A stretch of 64,000 nucleotides of DNA from Deinococcus sp045062605 (GCF_045062605.1 NZ_JBJGDW010000004.1:1-64000), one strand, 5' to 3'. Numbered from the stretch's first letter, positions 46,086 to 57,002 are shown. The notes: generated by a model from the sequence alone, not told the origin. Program-made: numbers and translations.

Positions 46086-46925
46086 TTGAGGGAACTGTGG
46101 GTCGTCGGGGACGTTCACGGCGCGTACGGCAAACTGCGGGCCATGCTGCTGCGCGCGGGGTTGATCGACTTCGATGGTGGCTGGACGGCTGGGGACGCGC
46201 ATCTGGTCTTTCTGGGCGACTATGTGGACCGGGGGCCAAAGGGTATTGAGGTCATCCGCCTGATCCGCAGCCTGGAAGTGCAGGCCGCCGAGTTCGGGGG
46301 CGCGGTGACGGCGCTGCTGGGCAACCACGAGGTCATGTTCATGGCGGCGCTGCTGTTCCGCCACAGTGACCCCAAAGACGCGCTGGGCTTCCATGAGTAC
46401 TGGCAGAACAACGGCGGTCAGGAGCGGGACCTGACCCTGCTGGACCCCGGCGATCTGGCGTGGCTCAAGGCCCGGCCTGCGGTGGTCCGGACCGATTCCT
46501 GGCTGCTGGTCCACGCCGATAGCCCGATGTACCTGCGCTTGGGCGAGAGCGTCGGGGCCGTCAACGATCATGTCCACGCGTTGCTTCTGGGGCGCGACGC
46601 CGATGCCTGGGGCGCGTTTCTGAATGCCTTTGCAGACCGTTTCGCCTTTGCACTGGGCGGGGGCGAGAAGGCGGCCCGCCGGATGCTGAAGACTTTTGGG
46701 GGGGAGCATCTGGCGCATGGTCACACCCCCGTTTACGTGCTGATCGACGAATATCTGCATGGCCCGACGCTGGGAGCAGGTGCACCCATTCCCTACGCGG
46801 AAAGGCTGTGTGTGGCGATGGACAGCGGCATGGCCTACCGCGACGATGCCGGATTCATCGCCCGGCTGGACGATGGCGGAATTGCCGAGGTGATCTCCAA
46901 TCCGGGTGGCAATCAGCCGTACTGA
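46086..46925 (+). CDS. Metallophosphoesterase (PPP-type)
   Basis: Encodes 279 residues from TTG 46086; it starts directly with the first metal motif, LWVVGDVHGAYGKLRAML, and GAGG lies about 8 nt upstream. Further motifs: VFLGDYVDRGPKGIEVIRLI near residue 40 (bimetal Asp and the GDxVDRG box), ALLGNHEVMFMAALLF near 78 (GNHE), LLVHADSP near 141 and LAHGHTPVYVLID near 218. This is the PPP-type serine/threonine or diadenosine-polyphosphate phosphatase group (Bacterial ApaH/PrpE-like). Target unknown. Transcribed alone, with a relic zone downstream. Confidence 0.88.
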   Translation: MRELWVVGDVHGAYGKLRAMLLRAGLIDFDGGWTAGDAHLVFLGDYVDRGPKGIEVIRLIRSLEVQAAEFGGAVTALLGNHEVMFMAALLFRHSDPKDALGFHEYWQNNGGQERDLTLLDPGDLAWLKARPAVVRTDSWLLVHADSPMYLRLGESVGAVNDHVHALLLGRDADAWGAFLNAFADRFAFALGGGEKAARRMLKTFGGEHLAHGHTPVYVLIDEYLHGPTLGAGAPIPYAERLCVAMDSGMAYRDDAGFIARLDDGGIAEVISNPGGNQPY

Positions 46926-46980
46926 GGTGGACTTCGCCCAGGACATAGCATCTATGTCTGGTGGTCCGCGTCATCGCGGC

Positions 46981-47040
46981 ACAGAAAGATGCCCAGCAGG
47001 TACTGTTGGCCGTTCTCCCGGTTCAGGTGTGGGGTGCGCG
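46981..47040 (-). pseudogene. Possible relic of arginine decarboxylase (speA), C-terminal piece
   Basis: On the minus strand a short in-frame stretch reads HLNRENGQQYLLGIFL, then degenerates and stops. It resembles the phrase before VGAYQEILGDLHNLFGD near the end of biosynthetic arginine decarboxylases, but I know this from memory and only about 16 residues match. Nothing coding precedes it. If real, the gene has otherwise been lost; the region just right is repeat and IS sequence. Confidence 0.35.
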
Positions 47041-47077
47041 CTGGGGCTGAGTTGCCTCCTGCGGCGTGGCATGGATC

Positions 47078-47343
47078 ATACGGATTCCGTCTGTGTCATT
47101 AGCAAACTGGGAAAACGCCAGTTTGCCCACTCCACGCCCAGAGGGATGTTCTTCGCCTTCTCGCCATGAATAAACTGTGGTCGTGAACAGACGCCCAGGA
47201 CTGATACAGCTCGAAGAGAGGACGCTCCTTCTCTGCTGGCGCAGCTCTGCGAGTCCGTCATTATGGACAGACGCCTTTGAGGACGCTATTCCTCCCGCTC
47301 GGATGTCCATCGTTTTTGTAAACGATTCAATCGGAGTCCGTAT
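47078..47343. repeat. MITE-like small repeat, copy B (266 bp)
   Basis: Starts ATACGGATTCCGTCTG and ends CAATCGGAGTCCGTAT. The left 60 and right 55 bp match copies A and C (AGCAAACTGGGAAAACGCC; CATCGTTTTTGTAAACGATT), but about 130 bp in the middle are not shared, so it may be a longer variant or carry an insertion. The last bases, GGAGTCCGTATGA, contain a Shine-Dalgarno-like GGAG and the ATG of the next gene. Confidence 0.7.
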
Positions 47344-47430
47344 GAAACGTCTGCTGCTGGTTGTCCTGAGCTTGGGTTCCGCTCTAGTGCCTAGCTAAGC
47401 AAGTTTCATGGCTTTGAGGCAAGCTGAGGA

Positions 47431-47886
47431 ATGGGACAGCAGCTTCGCGTGGATCTGGAACCCGATGAGCGGGCCAAACTTTTGCACCTGGTGAACCGGG
47501 GAACGTGTGCAGCTCGTACGTTGACGCGAGCCCGCATTCTTCTGATGGCGGATCGCAGCCCAGGTGAGCGTCAGACCTACCAGGTCATCGGTAAGGTGCT
47601 GCACTGCCACGCTGAGCGAATCAGCCGAATCTGTCGGCGTTACGTGCTGGAGGGCTTGGAGGCCGCTCTTCAGGAGCGGCCCCGCAGCGGTGCCCCACCG
47701 AAGATCACTGGAGACATTGAAGCCAGGCTCGTGATGCTGGCCTGTCGTGATCCTCCTGACGGGCGAACGCGCTGGACGCTCCGACTGCTGGCAGAGCAGA
47801 TGATTTTTCTCGGCCACGTGGACAACATCAGCAACGTGACCGTCTACCAGCGGTTCAAAAAAACGAGATCAAACCCTGGCAGGTAA
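47431..47886 (+). pseudogene. IS630-type transposase, N-terminal part
   Basis: Encodes about 150 residues: MGQQLRVDLEPDERAKLLHL, AARTLTRARILLMADRSPGE, then the helix-turn-helix VIGKVLHCHAERISRICRRYV and the linker LEGLEAALQERPRSGAPPKI. The frame is lost at the A-run near 47863 (TVYQRFKK should continue N-E-I-K-P-W). It is half of one transposase with the entry at 47898. No catalytic residue is in this part. Confidence 0.8.
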
Positions 47887-47897
47887 AATCCTGGTGC

Positions 47898-48251
47898 ATG
47901 GCAGAAAAGGTGGTGCTGGTGACCGACAACTTGAAGACCCACGGGCTGCACGCCCTATACGAAGCTTTTGAACCCGAGCAGGCGGGCCGACTGGCCCGCA
48001 GATTGGAGTGGCACTTCACGCCTGAACATGCGAGTTGGCTCAATGTGGCTGAGAGCGAGCTTTCCGCACTCTCGTTGCAGGCCGTCGGGCGTCGGGTGGG
48101 GAACTGCGAGGAACTGGTCACGAAAATCAACTTCTGGGAGCAGGAGCGGAACCAGCGCCAGGTGCGGATTGACTGGCAATTTCGCACAGAGGATGCTCGT
48201 ATAAAACTCAGACGGCTTTACCACCGTTACAAAGCCATAAAACTTGCTTAG
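47898..48251 (+). pseudogene. IS630-type transposase, C-terminal DDE part
   Basis: Begins MAEKVVLVTDNLKTHGLHAL, in frame with the residues NEIKPWQVKSWC from just upstream once the A-run shift is corrected. Asp of VTDN and Glu of LNVAESEL are the second and third members of the DDE triad. The end, FRTEDARIKLRRLY, runs into the right inverted repeat. The first catalytic Asp is missing by deletion, so this protein is inactive. Confidence 0.8.
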
Positions 48252-48677
48252 CTAGGCACTAGCTGGAGGGAACGAATCCGGCCCGATCATCCAGGCATTG
48301 ACCCTTAATTCTGGCGGCCAGGCCACCCACGCCGGACTGCTGCGGTCTGATGGAAAGAGGGCGGCCCCACTGGTGCTGCTGTACAGGGCAACGGCCCCCA
48401 GGACCTGAAAGGCCGCTTGCAGACTGACGGCGGCAGGATCCAGGGATCGCTGAAAACGCCCGCGCAGACGCTGGATGCGGCCAGAAAGCAGGCCGGCATC
48501 GACACGAGACAGGTGGCTGGAGCAAGGGCCGCGTGGTGGCGGTGTCGCTGGCGCAGGCGGCGGGCGCGCAGGGATTGACCGTGCAGGGGCCGTTGGTCAA
48601 TTTCCTTGCCCCCGATAGCGGCACACAAACAGGCTTGACAAATGCCCTGCGAAGCCCCACACTAACTGCATCTCAAT

Positions 48678-48757
48678 GTAATCGTTTGCATCCACCTCCC
48701 GCCGTTGGGAGTCAATGATTTCTCCATACGCTCACACTCAAAGGTGTAATCGTTTGC
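48678..48757 (+). promoter_or_regulatory. Two copies of GTAATCGTTTGC upstream of lacI
   Basis: GTAATCGTTTGC at 48678-48689 and 48746-48757, centre to centre 68 bp, the second ending just before the lacI start codon at 48759. The word fits a LacI-family operator half (AACGATTAC complement) and suggests autoregulation of lacI and perhaps looping. TGTAAT at 48745-48750 could be the -10. Confidence 0.5.
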
Positions 48758-48758
48758 T

Positions 48759-49763
48759 ATGTCAAACATCCAGGATGTCGCTGCCCTTGCTCAGGTTTCC
48801 ACGGCCACCGCCTCGCGCGCGCTGAGCCGCCCGGAGATGGTGGCCGACGGCACACGCAAGCGGGTCATGAAGGCCGCGCAGCAACTGGGGTATCAGCCCA
48901 ATATGCTGGCCCGCAGCCTGCGCCAGCGCGAGAGCCGCACGGTTGGACTGATTGTTGCTGACATCCTGAACCCTTTCCACGCCCTGCTGGCCAAGGGCGT
49001 GCAGGACACCGCCGAACAGCACGGCTACGTGACGTTCCTGTTCAACAGTGACGAGCAGCCGGAAAAGGAGGCGCGGGCCATCGATACCCTGCGCGGGCAC
49101 CTGCCACAGGGCCTGATCGTGGTTCCTACCAGCGGCACGCGGGAACACCTGAAAACCCTGCCGAACTTGCCTGTGGTGGAACTGGACCGCGTGAGCGGCA
49201 ATCCGCAGGCCAGCACCGTGACCGTGGACAATGTCGGCGGCGCGCGGGCGGCCACGGACCACCTGATCGGGCTGGGCCACCGCCGGATCGGCCTGATCGT
49301 GGGCCAGCAGGACATCAGCACCGCCGTGGAGCGTCAGGCGGGCTATCACGCCGCCCTGAAAGCGGCGGGCCTGTCGCCCTGCCCCGAACTGATGCGCTCC
49401 GGGCAGCACCGCGAGGACGACGGCTCCCGCGCCGCCACGGAACTGCTGTCCATGCCAGCGGGGAAGCGGCCCACCGCCCTGTTTGTGGGCAACAATGAGA
49501 TGACTGTGGGCGCGGTCCTGGCCGCCCGCGAACTGGGCCTGCGGATTCCAGAAGACCTGTCCATCGTGGGCTTCGACGATTCGCGCTGGGCGCAGACCAT
49601 GTTGCCGCCGCTGACCGTGATCGCGCAGCCCGCCTACGAGCTGGGCGTCCACGCCTGCGAGCAGCTTTTTGGCCTGCTGCGCGGCGCAGGCCGTCCAGCC
49701 CACCTGCAACTGTCCACCGAATTGATCATCCGCCACTCCACCGGGCCACCGCACCGTTCCTGA
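48759..49763 (+). CDS. LacI-family transcription regulator of the frc operon
   Basis: Encodes 334 residues from ATG 48759. The N-terminal helix-turn-helix, IQDVAALAQVSTATASRALS (residues 4-23), and hinge helix YQPNMLARSLRQRESRTVGL are typical. A periplasmic-binding-protein-like sugar domain follows (LIVADILNPFHALLAKGVQD, VGNNEMTVGAVLAARELGLR and PEDLSIVGFDDSRWAQTM). It should repress the downstream frcBCA genes and respond to a sugar, fructose or a related one, by analogy with other LacI-frc loci. Spacing of 72 bp to frcB, which has its own Shine-Dalgarno. Confidence 0.9.
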   Translation: MSNIQDVAALAQVSTATASRALSRPEMVADGTRKRVMKAAQQLGYQPNMLARSLRQRESRTVGLIVADILNPFHALLAKGVQDTAEQHGYVTFLFNSDEQPEKEARAIDTLRGHLPQGLIVVPTSGTREHLKTLPNLPVVELDRVSGNPQASTVTVDNVGGARAATDHLIGLGHRRIGLIVGQQDISTAVERQAGYHAALKAAGLSPCPELMRSGQHREDDGSRAATELLSMPAGKRPTALFVGNNEMTVGAVLAARELGLRIPEDLSIVGFDDSRWAQTMLPPLTVIAQPAYELGVHACEQLFGLLRGAGRPAHLQLSTELIIRHSTGPPHRS

Positions 49764-49835
49764 CGCGGCCCGATTCGCAACGCTTCACGTCCGCCCTCCG
49801 GTTCCTTCGCCCCCATTCAACAAAGGAGATCCACC

Positions 49836-50840
49836 ATGCGTCACACGAAACTCGTTTTTGCCGCCGTTGCCACCGCTGCCGCCGTTACCGTCACCGCCGC
49901 ACTGGCCCAGAGCGCCCAGCCGGTCATCGGATTGATCACCAAGACCGACACCAACCCCTTTTTCGTCAAGATGAAAGAGGGGGCGGGCGCTGAGGCCAAG
50001 AAGCTGGGGGCCAAGCTGCTGACCGGTGCGGGCAAGGCCGACGGCGACAACGCCGGACAGGTCACGGCGATTGAAAATATGGTGGCTGCCGGGGCCAAGA
50101 CCATTCTGATCACGCCCAGCGATTCCAAGGCGATTGTGCCCGCGATTGCCAAGGCCCGCGCCGCTGGCGTGATGGTTATTGCGCTGGACAGCCCCACCGA
50201 ACCGGCCAGCGCCGTGGACGCCCTGTTTGCCACCAACAACTACAACGCGGGCCTGCTGATCGGCGAGTGGGCGAAGAAGACCATGGGCAGCAAGAAGGCC
50301 GTGATCGCCACGCTCGACCTGTTCCCCGGCCAGCCGGTGGGCATCGCCCGGCACAACGGCTTTCTGGAAGGCTTCGGCATGAAGGGCGTGACCAGCAAGA
50401 CCACCGCGCAGATCAACGCGGGCGTGGCCTGCGCGCAGGACTCCTTCGGCGATCAGGCCAAGGGCCAGACCGCGATGGAAAACTGCCTCCAGAAGAATCC
50501 CGACATCAATCTGGTCTACACCATCAACGAACCCGCCGCCGCCGGGGCGTATCAGGCCCTCAAGGCCATCGGCAAGGAAAAGGACGTGCTGATCGTGTCG
50601 GTGGACGGCGGCTGCGCGGGCATTCGCAACGTGGAGGCGGGCGTTATTGGCGCAACCAGCCAGCAGTACCCCCTCAAGATGGCTTCGATGGGGGTCACGG
50701 CAGGCGTCAACTATGCCAAGACCGGCAAGAAGGTCAGCGGCTACACCGATACCGGCGTGACCCTGATCACCAATAAGGCCGTCAGCGGTGTCAAGAGCCA
50801 GAATGGCAAGTTCGGTCTGGCGAACTGCTGGGGCAAGTAA
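49836..50840 (+). CDS. frcB: Sugar ABC transporter substrate-binding protein (FrcB-like)
   Basis: Encodes 334 residues from ATG 49836 (AAAGGAG 8 nt upstream). Signal peptide MRHTKLVFAAVATAAAVTVT-AALAQ. The mature protein is a type I periplasmic binding protein: PVIGLITKTDTNPFFVKMKE near residue 28, VTAIENMVAAGAKTILITPS near 75, MVIALDSPTEPASAVDALFA and NEPAAAGAYQALKAIGKEKD near 231. It resembles FrcB of the fructose ABC system, which is an inference from the match of all three genes (FrcB, FrcC, FrcA). Confidence 0.88.
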   Translation: MRHTKLVFAAVATAAAVTVTAALAQSAQPVIGLITKTDTNPFFVKMKEGAGAEAKKLGAKLLTGAGKADGDNAGQVTAIENMVAAGAKTILITPSDSKAIVPAIAKARAAGVMVIALDSPTEPASAVDALFATNNYNAGLLIGEWAKKTMGSKKAVIATLDLFPGQPVGIARHNGFLEGFGMKGVTSKTTAQINAGVACAQDSFGDQAKGQTAMENCLQKNPDINLVYTINEPAAAGAYQALKAIGKEKDVLIVSVDGGCAGIRNVEAGVIGATSQQYPLKMASMGVTAGVNYAKTGKKVSGYTDTGVTLITNKAVSGVKSQNGKFGLANCWGK

Positions 50841-50956
50841 GTTCTCACCACCTCCTGATCTCAAGCTCCGCTGATCTTCCCTGAGTCACGGCACGCGGCC
50901 CTCCATGCCGCCGTGCGCCGTGGCCCTGTTCCTTGCCCACACAGGAGAACACCACC

Positions 50957-51937
50957 GTGACCGCACCCTCCGTTTCCGAAAAAGGCCGCCGGGGCTTTGT
51001 TCTCCCCAGCCTCAGCACATTGGGGCCACTGATCGCGCTGCTGCTGGCGTGCATCTTTTTCGCCACCCAATCTGACCGCTTCCTCACGTCCCAGACGTTG
51101 TCGCTCGTGCTAAGCCAGATCTCGTTCGTGGCTGTCATCGCCATCGGACAAACCCTGATCATTCTGACCGCCGGGATTGACCTGTCGTGCGGGTTCATCA
51201 TGGCGCTGGGCAGCATCATTATGACCAAGTTTGCCGTGGATTACGGCGTGCCGCCTTTGCTGGCTATCCTGTGCGGACTGGCTGTGACCACCGCGATTGG
51301 GGCGCTCAACGGTCTGCTGATCACGCGGCTGCGGCTGCCGCCGTTCATTGCCACACTGGGGATGCTGGGGATCGTGCAGGCCGCCACACTGATCTATTCC
51401 AACTCGCAGACGGTCAGCGGATTGCCCAATGCCCTGAACTTTCTGGGCAGTACCTTCAAAATTGGGGGAACGGCTTTTACCTTCGGCGCAGTGCTGATGC
51501 TCGTTTTGTTCGGCGTCGCGTGGTTCTTCCTGACCCAGACCTCGCCGGGCCGTCACCTGTACGCGCTGGGCAATAATCCCGAAGCTGCCCGTCTGAGCGG
51601 GATTGCCACCACGAGGTTGCTGATCAGCGTGTACGCCACCGCTGGACTGCTGTACGGCGTCGCCGCGCTGATCCTGATCGGACGCGTCGGTGCGGGCGAT
51701 CCCAACGCCGGACAGACCGAGAACCTGGAAAGCATCACCGCCGTCGTGCTGGGCGGCACCAGCTTGTTCGGCGGGCGCGGCAACGTGATGGGCACGCTGC
51801 TGGGCGCGATCATCGTGGGGGTATTCCGGGTGGGCCTCACGCTATCGGGTGTCAACAGCATCTATCAGGTGCTGATCACGGGCATCCTGATCATCCTGGC
51901 CGTCGCCACCGATCAGTTCTCAAGAAGGAAGGTCTGA
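50957..51937 (+). CDS. frcC: Sugar ABC transporter permease (FrcC-like)
   Basis: Encodes 326 residues from GTG 50957, with CAGGAG 9 nt upstream. About ten membrane helices, of the ribose/fructose RbsC type: LVLSQISFVAVIAIGQTLII near residue 53, TAGIDLSCGFIMALGSIIM, RLRLPPFIATLGMLGIVQA, and the EAA-like ALGNNPEAARLSGI near 205. The final helices are LGAIIVGVFRVGLTLSGVNS. It forms the membrane channel with two copies of itself and FrcA. It lies between frcB and frcA; frcA starts 1 nt after its stop. Confidence 0.9.
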   Translation: MTAPSVSEKGRRGFVLPSLSTLGPLIALLLACIFFATQSDRFLTSQTLSLVLSQISFVAVIAIGQTLIILTAGIDLSCGFIMALGSIIMTKFAVDYGVPPLLAILCGLAVTTAIGALNGLLITRLRLPPFIATLGMLGIVQAATLIYSNSQTVSGLPNALNFLGSTFKIGGTAFTFGAVLMLVLFGVAWFFLTQTSPGRHLYALGNNPEAARLSGIATTRLLISVYATAGLLYGVAALILIGRVGAGDPNAGQTENLESITAVVLGGTSLFGGRGNVMGTLLGAIIVGVFRVGLTLSGVNSIYQVLITGILIILAVATDQFSRRKV

Positions 51938-51938
51938 A

Positions 51939-52769
<831 letters not shown>

Positions 52770-52789
52770 GCGATTTGTTTCGCACTCAG

Positions 52790-52816
52790 CCCGCGCCGCC
52801 TGGATTGGGGCGCGGG
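52790..52816. terminator. GC hairpin between convergent frcA and sat
   Basis: CCCGCGCC pairs with GGCGCGGG around an 11-nt loop. It is symmetric and could serve both convergent genes; no T-run. Confidence 0.55.
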
Positions 52817-52877
52817 TTCAACTGTGACGCTAACGGGTCTGGCGACGGCCTGATCTGGGGCGAGTCGCCGGGCGTCC

Positions 52878-54038
52878 TCAGTCCCCGGACCCCTGGTACG
52901 CCCGCCGCAACACTTCCGCCACTTCCGGGCGCGTGAATTCGGGCGGCAGGTTCTCGCCTGCACGCAGCTTCTCGCGGACCTTGGTCCCGCTCAAAACAAG
53001 ATGATGCGACGCGTCGTGTGGGCAGGTGCGGGGGCTGACCAGTTGGGCGCAGGACTGGCAGTAAAAGGTGTGTTCAAACTTGAGGATGCGGACGCCCAGT
53101 TCCTCGGCGGTGAATTCGTTAAAGATGTCCTGCGCGTCGTAGGTGCCGTAGTAACTGCCAACGCCCGCATGATCGCGCCCGACGATGAAGTGGGTGGCCC
53201 CATAATTGCGCCTTGAAAGCGCGTGAACAATCGCCTCGCGCGGCCCGGCGTAGCGCATGGCGGCGGGGTAGACACTCAGCAGGGTGCGGGCCTTCGGGTA
53301 ATAGCGGTCCAGCAGCACCTCATAGGCTTCCACGCGCACGTCGGCGGGCACGTCGTCGTTCTTGGTGGTGCCCACCAGCGGGTGCAGCAGCAGGCCGTCC
53401 ACCAGTTCCAGCGCGACCTTGTGCAGGTATTCGTGCGCCCGGTGAATCGGGTTCCGCGTCTGGAAGGCCACCATGGTGCGCCAGCCGCGCGCCTCAATCA
53501 CGGCGCGAACTTCGGCGGGGGTGCGGTGGTGCTGCGCAAACGCCCCGCGCGGCACCTCGAACAATGTCACGGGTCCGGCCAGATTGATCTCGCCCTGCGC
53601 GTATAGCGCCGCCACGCCAGGATGGGCGGCGTCCTCGGTGCGGTAGACCTCGCGGGCCTCCCACTGCTTGCGGGCCTCAAATTGCTCCTGCACGTCAATC
53701 AATCCCACCGCCCTACCGTCATGGGTCAGGACCACGCGGCCCCGCAGGTCACGGGCTTCCAGACGGGAAACAGGCAGCGTGATGGGCAGGCTCCACGGCG
53801 TCCCGTCCGCGAGGCGCAGATGCTCCACCACGTTCAGGTAGTCGGCCTCGCCCAGAAAACCGGTCAGCGGCGAATACGCGCCCGTCGCCAGCAACTCCAG
53901 ATCGGCGGCTGCGCGCTCGGACAGTTCCAGCCGGGGCATACCTTTGAGTTCAGCCTCGGACACGCGGTTCACTTGATGGACCAGCCGACCGCCCAGCGGC
54001 GTGGGAAGGGTGGTGACGGGGAAGGGCAGGGTGGGCAT
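52878..54038 (-). CDS. sat: Sulfate adenylyltransferase
   Basis: Encodes 386 residues from ATG 54038, with CTGGAGA 6-7 nt upstream. ATP sulfurylase motifs: FQTRNPIHRAHEYLHK near residue 195 (the HxxH nucleotide site), LLLHPLVGTTKNDDVPADVR, RNYGATHFIVGRDHAGVGSY near 288. Cysteines in FYCQSCAQLVSPRTCPHD may bind zinc. It makes APS from sulfate and ATP, the first step of assimilation. It is the last gene of the sulfate operon; cysH lies upstream. A 73-bp AT-rich gap with a shared ATAGTTGAC motif lies before it, so it may have its own promoter. Confidence 0.93.
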   Translation of the reverse strand: MPTLPFPVTTLPTPLGGRLVHQVNRVSEAELKGMPRLELSERAAADLELLATGAYSPLTGFLGEADYLNVVEHLRLADGTPWSLPITLPVSRLEARDLRGRVVLTHDGRAVGLIDVQEQFEARKQWEAREVYRTEDAAHPGVAALYAQGEINLAGPVTLFEVPRGAFAQHHRTPAEVRAVIEARGWRTMVAFQTRNPIHRAHEYLHKVALELVDGLLLHPLVGTTKNDDVPADVRVEAYEVLLDRYYPKARTLLSVYPAAMRYAGPREAIVHALSRRNYGATHFIVGRDHAGVGSYYGTYDAQDIFNEFTAEELGVRILKFEHTFYCQSCAQLVSPRTCPHDASHHLVLSGTKVREKLRAGENLPPEFTRPEVAEVLRRAYQGSGD

Positions 54039-54087
54039 GGGGTTCTCCAGGATTGAATAGAAAGTGGATGGCAACAGTGGATGAAAA

Positions 54088-54098
54088 GGGTCAACTAT
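54088..54098 (-). promoter_or_regulatory. ATAGTTGAC motif upstream of sat
   Basis: Minus-strand ATAGTTGACC lies 50 bp before the sat start. The same ATAGTTGAC appears upstream of the DUF4395 gene (about 57490). TTGACC/TTGACT may be a -35 hexamer; the flanking TA may be part of a regulator site shared by both. Confidence 0.4.
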
Positions 54099-54111
54099 CG
54101 AATAAAAAAAA

Positions 54112-54846
54112 TCAGAGCTTACCGTCACCGGCCCACAACCCGCATTCGGTCTTGCCCTGTCCGGCCCAGCGTCCGGCGCGGGCGTCCTCGCCGGGGCGCA
54201 CAGCGCGGGTACAGGGCCAGCAGCCCACCGAGAGAAAACCGTCGGCGTACAGTGGACTCACGGGCAAATCATGTTCGGCGGCGTAGGCTTCCAGCTCCTG
54301 CCGCGTCCACTGGGCCAGCGGATTGATCTTGATTCGTGCGCCGCCTTCCTCTACAAAGGGAATGTCGGCGCGGGTGGTGGCCTGATCGCGGCTGCGGGCA
54401 TTCAACAACGCGGAGGGATTGCGGCGGCGCAGATACTGCTGGAGTGGCGCAACCTTGCGGGCCGCGCAGCAGGCGTCGGGGTCTGCTGCATACAGTTCCG
54501 GCGGCGTGCGCCCGTCCTGCGGGGACGCGCCTGCGTTCAGCGTCACGAATTCCAGTTCGGGATACCGCGCCGCCAGTTGGTCACGGGTCTGCAAGGTTTC
54601 CGGGAAGTGGTAGCCCGTGTCCACGAACACCACCTGCCCCCGGTAGCCCGCCCGCACCGCCAGATCAATCAGCACGACGCCGTTCAGGTTGAAGGCGCTG
54701 GGCATTAGCACGTCGGGGTGGTTCTGGATGGCCCAGGTCAGGAGGTCTGCGGTCTGCTCAAGTTTCGGGCGCTGGTCTTCCTGAGACCCAGGCTGGGGCA
54801 GGGGAGGCCGTTCAGCAGCGAACCCGCCTGACCGCTCCCAGGTCAC
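54112..54846 (-). CDS. cysH: Adenylyl-sulfate (APS/PAPS) reductase
   Basis: Encodes 244 residues from GTG 54846, overlapping cysC by 4 nt (GTGA). PAPS/APS reductase pattern: FVDTGYHFPETLQTRDQL near residue 76, LNARSRDQATTRADIPFVEE near 148, NPLAQWTRQELEAYAAEHD, VSPLYADGFLSVGCWPCTRA near 195, and near the end AGQGKTECGLW, a variant of the KxECGxH catalytic Cys motif. The pairs CC (DACCAARK) and CWPC suggest the 4Fe-4S APS reductase type. It reduces APS or PAPS to sulfite with thioredoxin. Confidence 0.92.
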   Translation of the reverse strand: MTWERSGGFAAERPPLPQPGSQEDQRPKLEQTADLLTWAIQNHPDVLMPSAFNLNGVVLIDLAVRAGYRGQVVFVDTGYHFPETLQTRDQLAARYPELEFVTLNAGASPQDGRTPPELYAADPDACCAARKVAPLQQYLRRRNPSALLNARSRDQATTRADIPFVEEGGARIKINPLAQWTRQELEAYAAEHDLPVSPLYADGFLSVGCWPCTRAVRPGEDARAGRWAGQGKTECGLWAGDGKL

Positions 54847-55393
54847 TCTTCCCCCAGCGCCTGCAACAGCTTTTGCAGCCCTTCTTCCACACTGATTTCA
54901 TCGGTCTTCAGATGCACGTCCGGCGTCTGGGGAGCCTCGTAGGGATCGCTGACCCCGGTGAAGTGCTTGATCTCGCCCGCGATGGCTTTCAGGTACAGCC
55001 CCTTCACGTCGCGGGCCGTGACCACTTCCAGTGGCGCGTCCACGAAGACCTCCAGCGTGCCCGGCAAGTCAGCCAGCACCTCGCGGCGGGTGTTGGCATA
55101 CGGACTGATGGCGCTGACCAGCACGGTCACGCCGTGTTTTGCCAGCAGCCCAGCCACGAAGGCAATCCGCCGGACGTTGGTATCCCGGTCCTGACGCGAG
55201 AAGCCCAGACCCTTGCTCAGATTCTCGCGCACGGCGTCGCCGTCTAGCAGTTCCACGGCAGTTCCGCGCGCCTCCAGTTCGGCATGGAGGGCAGCGGCCA
55301 GCGTACTTTTCCCGGCCCCGCTGAGGCCAGTGAACCAGACCACGCGCCCCGTCTGCACGGCGTCGGTATGGGATGGCCGTTCCAGCGTGGCGG

Positions 55394-55397
<4 letters not shown>
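54843..55397 (-). CDS. cysC: Adenylyl-sulfate kinase
   Basis: Encodes 184 residues from ATG 55397, overlapping the next gene by 4 nt. P-loop VVWFTGLSGAGKSTLAAALH near residue 19, EARGTAVELLDGDAVRENLS near 44 (the DGD region), the phosphoserine-region GLGFSRQDRDTNVRRIAFVA, and VFVDAPLEVVTARDVKGLYL near 130. It phosphorylates APS to PAPS. In the same operon as cysH, which may thus use PAPS, or APS if the 4Fe-4S type is right. Confidence 0.95.
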
Positions 55398-56968
<1,571 letters not shown>

Positions 56969-57002
56969 GTGGGGACCTCGGTGGGTAGAGAAGATTGGGG
57001 AT

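Larger units (their letters stand above)
47387..48259 (+). mobile_element. IS630-family element, internally deleted (873 bp)
   Basis: About 30-bp terminal inverted repeats (GTGCCTAGCTAAGCAAGTTT at the left, its complement at the right, one mismatch) are flanked by TA on both sides, the IS630/Tc1 target duplication. The transposase is broken: the N-terminal part (47431) has a helix-turn-helix region. The frame shifts at a run of seven A near 47863, then an internal deletion joins NEIKPWQVKSWC directly to MAEKVVLVTDNLKTHG. This removes the first catalytic Asp region (CLDE). The second Asp (VTDN) and the Glu (SWLNVAESELSAL) remain. It can only move if helped by another copy. Confidence 0.88.
47342..48718 (+). 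pseudogene. Exported-protein gene disrupted by an IS element and frameshifts
   Basis: ATG 47342 starts a signal peptide, MKRLLLVVLSLGSAL. The reading frame is interrupted by the IS (47387-48259). Joining the flanks with one TA target copy gives the continuation AGGNESGPIIQALTLNSGGQ, then A-T-H-A-G-L-L. Further frameshifts follow: KGRLQTDGGRIQGSLKTPAQ continues in another frame, and RVVAVSLAQAAGAQGLTVQG in a third, ending SQ-stop at 48718. These pieces look like one secreted protein of about 150-180 residues, now dead. The ATG overlaps the end of repeat copy B, so its start codon came with the element or was captured by it. Confidence 0.7.
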
